A stretch of DNA of 10,830 bases from an uncultured Gemella sp. (lineage in GTDB: Bacteria; Bacillota; Bacilli; Staphylococcales; Gemellaceae), in the NCBI GenBank assembly GCA_927911745.1, contig CAKMQF010000003.1, forward strand, positions 1-10,830. Reading direction: 5' to 3'. Under the pieces are notes generated by a model, which saw nothing but the letters and a program-made list of their open reading frames with translations, did no database searches and had not been told where the DNA came from. Position numbers and translations under genes: made by a program. This document shows, piece by piece, positions 7,751-10,830 of this stretch (position 1 is its first letter; each line of letters opens with the position of its first letter).

Positions 7751-9502
7751 ATGGATAAGTTAGTATTTCAAGAAAATGATACAATAGGTTCTGTTATATA
7801 TGTGGATACTAATCAGGTTTTAATTGAAGTGGAAGATAATGAGAAAATATCATTATTAAATGTTGGTAGTATTGTTGCTATTCAAACCACAAGATCCTTT
7901 GAGTTTACGATTGGTATTATAGATAAAGTAAGACGAAAAGCAAATGAATTGATGGAATTAGAAGATTTAACTGATGAATATAATGAAAACTTTGAAGAAG
8001 AAGCCTACATTTCATCAGATGTAATCCAAGTTTCGTTAATTGGGACATACAAAACGGTTGACGGCGATACTAAAAATTGTTTCAAAAGAGGAATTGATAC
8101 TTTCCCACAAATTACACATCATTGTTATTCGATTAATGGTAATAACTTAAAATTATTTATGAATATTATTAGTGATGATGTTTCTTTGGATAAACAATTG
8201 CTTATAGGAAAATTTGCAATTGATGACAATGCTACTGCAATTTTAGACGGCGATAAATTTTTTCAAAGACATGCCTCTATTTTGGGAAGTACAGGTTCAG
8301 GTAAAAGTTGGTGTGTTGCAAATTTGATAGAGGAAGCCAGCAAACTTAATAATCCTAATATTATTGTTCTTGATATGCATGGTGAATATAAGTCATTATG
8401 TGATACAGAGAGAAAATATGCTGACTATTATAAAATTGCTGGACCAGGAGATCTAGAAAATGACGATGAAAAATATATTTTCTTGCCATACTGGTTATTA
8501 AATAGAGATGAAATGCTATCTATGGTGTTAGACAGATCTGATAGTAATGCTCCTAATCAAGCTTCTAGATTTACATTTCATGTAAGAAGTTTGAAAGAAG
8601 ATTCTTTGAGAAAATTAAATAAAACTAAAGTTTTAAGTACATTTACAGTCGATTCTCCGATCCCTTTTGATATTAAAGACTTGATTGTAGAATTGAAGAA
8701 AGATGATACTCAAAAAGGGATTGGTGCAAAAGGGCAACCAGTAAAAGGCGATTGGGAAGGTAAGTTAACACGTTTTATTTCTAGACTAGAGACAAAGATT
8801 ACGGATAAACGATATGGATTTTTGTTTCAGCCAAATAATAATACATTAAATTATGATTGGCTATCCAAGTTATTGTGTAAGATGATTGGTGCAGATGACG
8901 AAAGAAAAGGTATAAAAATTATTGACTTTTCAGAAGTGCCTTCCGATGTTTTGCCTATAGTTACTGGAATCATTTCAAGATTACTGTTTGATGTGCAAAT
9001 TTGGATGAATGAAGAAAAAAGAACTCCGTTCGCTATTTTGTGCGATGAAGCTCATTTATATCTTCCAATACAAGAGGATGCTGATAGTGTTCAAAAACAA
9101 GCACTAGGAAATTTTGAGAGAATTGCAAAAGAAGGTAGAAAATATGGAATATCTTTAGTTGTTATTAGTCAGAGACCTTCCGATGTAAGTAAAACAATTT
9201 TAAGCCAATGTAATAATTTTTTGGTACTACGACTATCGAATGACAGAGATAAATCTGTAATAAGAAATTTACTTCCAGATGCTTTAAAAGGTATTTTAGA
9301 TCAACTACCTCTATTAGATGTAGGAGAAGCAATAGCAGTTGGTGATGCAATATTATTGCCAAGTCGAATTAGATTAAAAACACCACAATTAAAACCTATT
9401 AGTGCAACTAAAAATTTCTGGATAGAGTGGGAAAATAGCAAGGCAGACAATGCTGCAATTATTGAAGCTGTAGAAAATATGAGGTGTCAAACTAAAGAAT
9501 AG
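7751..9502 (+). CDS. HerA-type (DUF87/FtsK superfamily) ATPase, partner of SIR2
   Basis: An intact protein of 583 residues. The N-terminal ~100 residues are beta-rich and fit a HAS-barrel (GSVIYVDTNQVLIEVEDN, FTIGIIDKVR). The RecA-like ATPase core has Walker A GSTGSGKS (179-186), a conserved LDMHGEY (207-213), Walker B AILCDEAHLYL (428-438), the sensor-like VISQRPSDV (471-479), and LRLSNDRDKSVI (493-504), which supplies likely trans-acting arginines. HerA proteins assemble as hexameric rings that translocate DNA. In archaea they work with NurA in end resection; in bacteria they pair with SIR2, DUF4297 or other effectors in phage defence. Here the partner is the SIR2 gene 25 nt upstream, and no NurA is nearby. 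The central insertion (~255-350) is long and rich in charged residues. This is the last gene of the operon. Confidence 0.92.
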   Translation: MDKLVFQENDTIGSVIYVDTNQVLIEVEDNEKISLLNVGSIVAIQTTRSFEFTIGIIDKVRRKANELMELEDLTDEYNENFEEEAYISSDVIQVSLIGTYKTVDGDTKNCFKRGIDTFPQITHHCYSINGNNLKLFMNIISDDVSLDKQLLIGKFAIDDNATAILDGDKFFQRHASILGSTGSGKSWCVANLIEEASKLNNPNIIVLDMHGEYKSLCDTERKYADYYKIAGPGDLENDDEKYIFLPYWLLNRDEMLSMVLDRSDSNAPNQASRFTFHVRSLKEDSLRKLNKTKVLSTFTVDSPIPFDIKDLIVELKKDDTQKGIGAKGQPVKGDWEGKLTRFISRLETKITDKRYGFLFQPNNNTLNYDWLSKLLCKMIGADDERKGIKIIDFSEVPSDVLPIVTGIISRLLFDVQIWMNEEKRTPFAILCDEAHLYLPIQEDADSVQKQALGNFERIAKEGRKYGISLVVISQRPSDVSKTILSQCNNFLVLRLSNDRDKSVIRNLLPDALKGILDQLPLLDVGEAIAVGDAILLPSRIRLKTPQLKPISATKNFWIEWENSKADNAAIIEAVENMRCQTKE

Positions 9503-9537
9503 AAAGGAGTAAGGCTATAGTGTTTCTAAATTATTAA
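9503..9537 (+). promoter_or_regulatory. Orphan ribosome binding site and five-codon frame after HerA
   Basis: AAAGGAGT (9503-9510) directly follows the HerA stop and resembles the AAAGGAGTAAG before the SIR2 gene. A GTG at 9520 opens a frame that stops after five codons. This could be the start of a sixth operon gene lost at the island's right edge, or a chance purine run. Given the frequent indels here, a short frame hidden by errors up to a TAG at 9621 cannot be excluded, but I cannot support it. Confidence 0.35.
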
Positions 9538-9833
9538 TCATTCAAAACTGATTGTGATAGGACTATTCTAGCTTTAGAATTTTTCAAAAATTAAAATTTA
9601 AGGCAATCAATGGCTTAGAATAGTGCGAAAACATTTAGTTTATAGGAATTTTAGGTCTAGAGTTGCATGGATATTTATGAAAAGAGAGCATTCGATAGTT
9701 AGGATTGTTCTATTCTGAAAGATTTGGGTTGTCAAAAGGCTAGAAGAGTGATTTGTAAGTATACTTGTATCATTTTGTTGTGATTATTGTATATCAAATA
9801 GATGGAATAAATTGGCTTTGCTTTCTTACTTTA
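9538..9833. other. Right-edge spacer without a recognisable gene
   Basis: I see no convincing coding region on either strand. The stretch holds a 9-bp perfect inverted repeat, ACTATTCTA (9562-9570) and TAGAATAGT (9616-9624), with an AT-only palindrome AATTTTT-C-AAAAATT (9578-9592) inside it. Neither is a GC-rich stem with a T-run, so no clear terminator closes the defence operon. A third TATTCT-like copy occurs near 9711. The junction between island and core genome probably lies here. A frame at 9765-9953 is a shadow running into the next gene. Confidence 0.5.
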
Positions 9834-9842
9834 TGCTATAAT
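9834..9842 (+). promoter_or_regulatory. Extended -10 promoter of the HAD hydrolase gene
   Basis: TGC plus TATAAT (9837-9842) is an extended -10, with a weak TTGGCT about 19 bp upstream as a possible -35. It gives a short leader before the start at 9878. The same TGnTATAATAG form is seen upstream of the CxxCxxCC gene, the XRE gene and ung. Confidence 0.8.
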
Positions 9843-9877
9843 AGTCAAAATGCTTTTTTAGAAAGGAAAATCTCAAA

Positions 9878-10568
9878 TTGTCCTACAAATTTCTACTTTT
9901 CGACCTCGACCACACCTTGCTTGATTTTGATGCTGCTGAGGATGTGGCTCTGACGCAACTTCTAAAAGAAGAAGGAGTTGCGGATATCCAAGCCTACAAA
10001 GACTATTACGTTCCTATGAACAAGGCTCTCTGGAAGGATTTGGAGCAAAAGAAAATCAGCAAACAAGAGCTGGTTAACACGCGCTTTTCTCGTTTATTTG
10101 CTCATTTTGGACAGGAAAAGGACGGTAGTTTTCTAGCCCAGCGTACCAATTTTACCTCGCCCAGCAGGGGCAAACTTTTTCAGGCACTCATCAACTCTTA
10201 GACAGCCTTATCGAGCGTGATTATGACTTGTATGCTGCGACAAATGGCATTACTGCTATCCAGACAGGGCGTTTGGCTCAATCGGGTCTGGCGCCTTATT
10301 TCAATCAAGTTTTTATCTCAGAACAGTTGCAAACACAAAAGCCTGATGCTCTCTTTTATGAAAAATCGGTCAAGAGATTGCTGGATTTAGTAAAGAAAAG
10401 ACGCTGATGATTGGAGATTCTCTAACTGCTGATATTCAAGGTGGTAATAATGCTGGGATTGACACTATCTGGTACAACCCTCATCATCTCGAAAATCACA
10501 CACAAGCCCAGCCAACCTACGAAGTCCATTCTTACCAAGACTTGCTGGATTGTTTAGATAAACTGTAA
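9878..10568 (+). CDS. HAD-superfamily hydrolase, YjjG-like 5'-nucleotidase type (two indels)
   Basis: Two missing bases, a T at about 10144 and an A in the A-run at 10361-10365, split one protein of about 230 residues. Corrected, it has all HAD motifs: LFDLDHTLLDF at the N-terminus with nucleophile D9 and acid D11, AATNGITAIQTGR (motif II), the Lys of QKPDALFYEK (motif III) and MIGDSLTADIQGGNNAG (motif IV). The helical cap follows motif I, as in the YjjG/YfnB group that dephosphorylates nucleotides; the exact substrate is not shown. The start is a TTG, since AAAGGA (9862-9867) lies 10 nt before it and MSYKFLLFDLDHT is the expected N-terminus; no ATG is in frame there. I recall it next to ung and mutX in pneumococcus, so it marks the return to core genome. 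Frameshifts in conserved motif-rich sequence argue for sequencing error. Confidence 0.9.
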
Positions 10569-10593
10569 AAAGTGGTTTAGATAGCCACTTTTT
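10567..10593 (+). terminator. Hairpin terminator of the HAD gene, abutting the ung promoter
   Basis: AAAAAGTGG (10567-10575) and CCACTTTTT (10585-10593) form a perfect 9-bp stem with a 9-nt loop, starting inside the HAD stop codon. The T-run is part of the stem's 3' arm, as in short A/T-flanked bidirectional terminators. The final T is also the first base of the ung extended -10. Confidence 0.75.
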
Positions 10594-10601
10594 GCTATAA
10601 T
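10593..10601 (+). promoter_or_regulatory. Extended -10 promoter of ung
   Basis: TGC plus TATAAT (10596-10601) forms an extended -10 about 28 nt before the ung ATG at 10629. It begins on the last base of the terminator hairpin, so its -35 region would fall inside the stem; none is recognisable. Confidence 0.78.
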
Positions 10602-10628
10602 AGAGGCAGTAAAATGAAGGAGTTGACT

Positions 10629-10830
10629 ATGGAACACTCGTCTTGGCATGCTTTGATTAAGGAGCAATTACCTGAGGGTTATTTCGGGAAAATCAATCAG
10701 TTTATGGAGCAGGTCTATTCTCAAGGGACTATTTATCCGCCCAAAGAAAAGGTTTTCAGGCTCTCTTGACAACACCGCTTGAAGAAGTTAAGGTGGTGAT
10801 TCTAGGGCAAGATCCCTATCACGGGCCAGG
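10629..10830 (+). CDS. ung: Uracil-DNA glycosylase, N-terminal 68 residues (3' end outside window)
   Basis: Uracil-DNA glycosylase removes uracil from DNA and starts base-excision repair. The ATG at 10629 follows AAGGAG (10617-10622). The protein opens with [17 protein letters not shown], continues INQFMEQVY and reaches [13 protein letters not shown], the family's motif I, whose Asp (D62 here) activates the attacking water. The frame is broken near 10753-10756: four T are present where five give [17 protein letters not shown]; as written it ends at a TGA at about 10766. The missing base is most likely a sequencing error. Placement after the HAD gene matches the mitis-group order I remember. 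Confidence 0.93.

Noticed and set aside
910..9830. Direct repeats at the island edges (attachment sites or target duplication)
   Set aside because: Comparing 910-1100 with 9503-9830 by eye gave only short chance matches such as CTTGTA. No tRNA gene and no integrase are present.
910..9877. BOX or RUP repeats, insertion sequences, CRISPR arrays
   Set aside because: No sequence matching the BOX-A start I remember, no transposase motif, and no regularly spaced direct repeats were seen.
9765..9953. 62-residue plus-strand frame before the HAD gene
   Set aside because: It runs through the HAD promoter and ribosome binding site and overlaps the HAD coding region in another frame. It has no ribosome binding site or recognisable domain.

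Overview
The window looks like a chromosomal locus of a mitis-group Streptococcus (S. mitis, S. oralis, S. pneumoniae or a close relative). The evidence is the enolase C-terminus ending FYNLKK, the streptococcal extended -10 promoters (TGnTATAAT, seen four times), and what I recall as pneumococcal gene order on the right: a HAD-family hydrolase followed by ung. This is recognition from memory, not a database match.

Layout. 1-909 is core genome: the 3' end of eno with its terminator, then a CxxCxxCC (YkgJ-type) protein with its own promoter. About 910-9540 is a visibly AT-richer accessory island, all on the + strand. It opens with an OB-fold single-stranded-DNA-binding protein of the kind carried by integrative conjugative elements. 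A strong dyad-containing promoter follows, and then a tightly packed operon: a small XRE regulator, a ~988-aa bifunctional Eco57I-like type IIG restriction-modification enzyme, a ~530-aa stand-alone adenine methyltransferase, a SIR2-domain protein and a HerA-type ATPase. About 9540-10830 is a non-coding spacer, then core genome again: the HAD hydrolase and the 5' part of ung.

How the genes work together. The restriction enzyme (PD-X13-EAK nuclease motif plus NPPY methylase) and the separate methylase match the two-protein arrangement of Eco57I/AcuI. The last two genes match the SIR2-HerA (Nezha-type) NAD-depleting anti-phage pair. The genes abut or overlap (1-nt gap, 11-nt overlap, 26-nt and 25-nt gaps), and I see no clear internal promoter or terminator. 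They therefore look like one transcription unit under an autoregulating controller, joining a cutting system to an abortive-infection-type system. That coupling is inference.

Data caution. Eight of the ten genes are broken by single-base indels, 13 in total, nearly all in short homopolymers. They include eno and ung, which would not be expected to decay together, so these are most likely sequencing or assembly errors rather than real pseudogenes. Only the SIR2 and HerA genes read through cleanly. I give full corrected gene spans and the indel positions. No tRNA, rRNA, CRISPR array, insertion sequence or integrase was seen.
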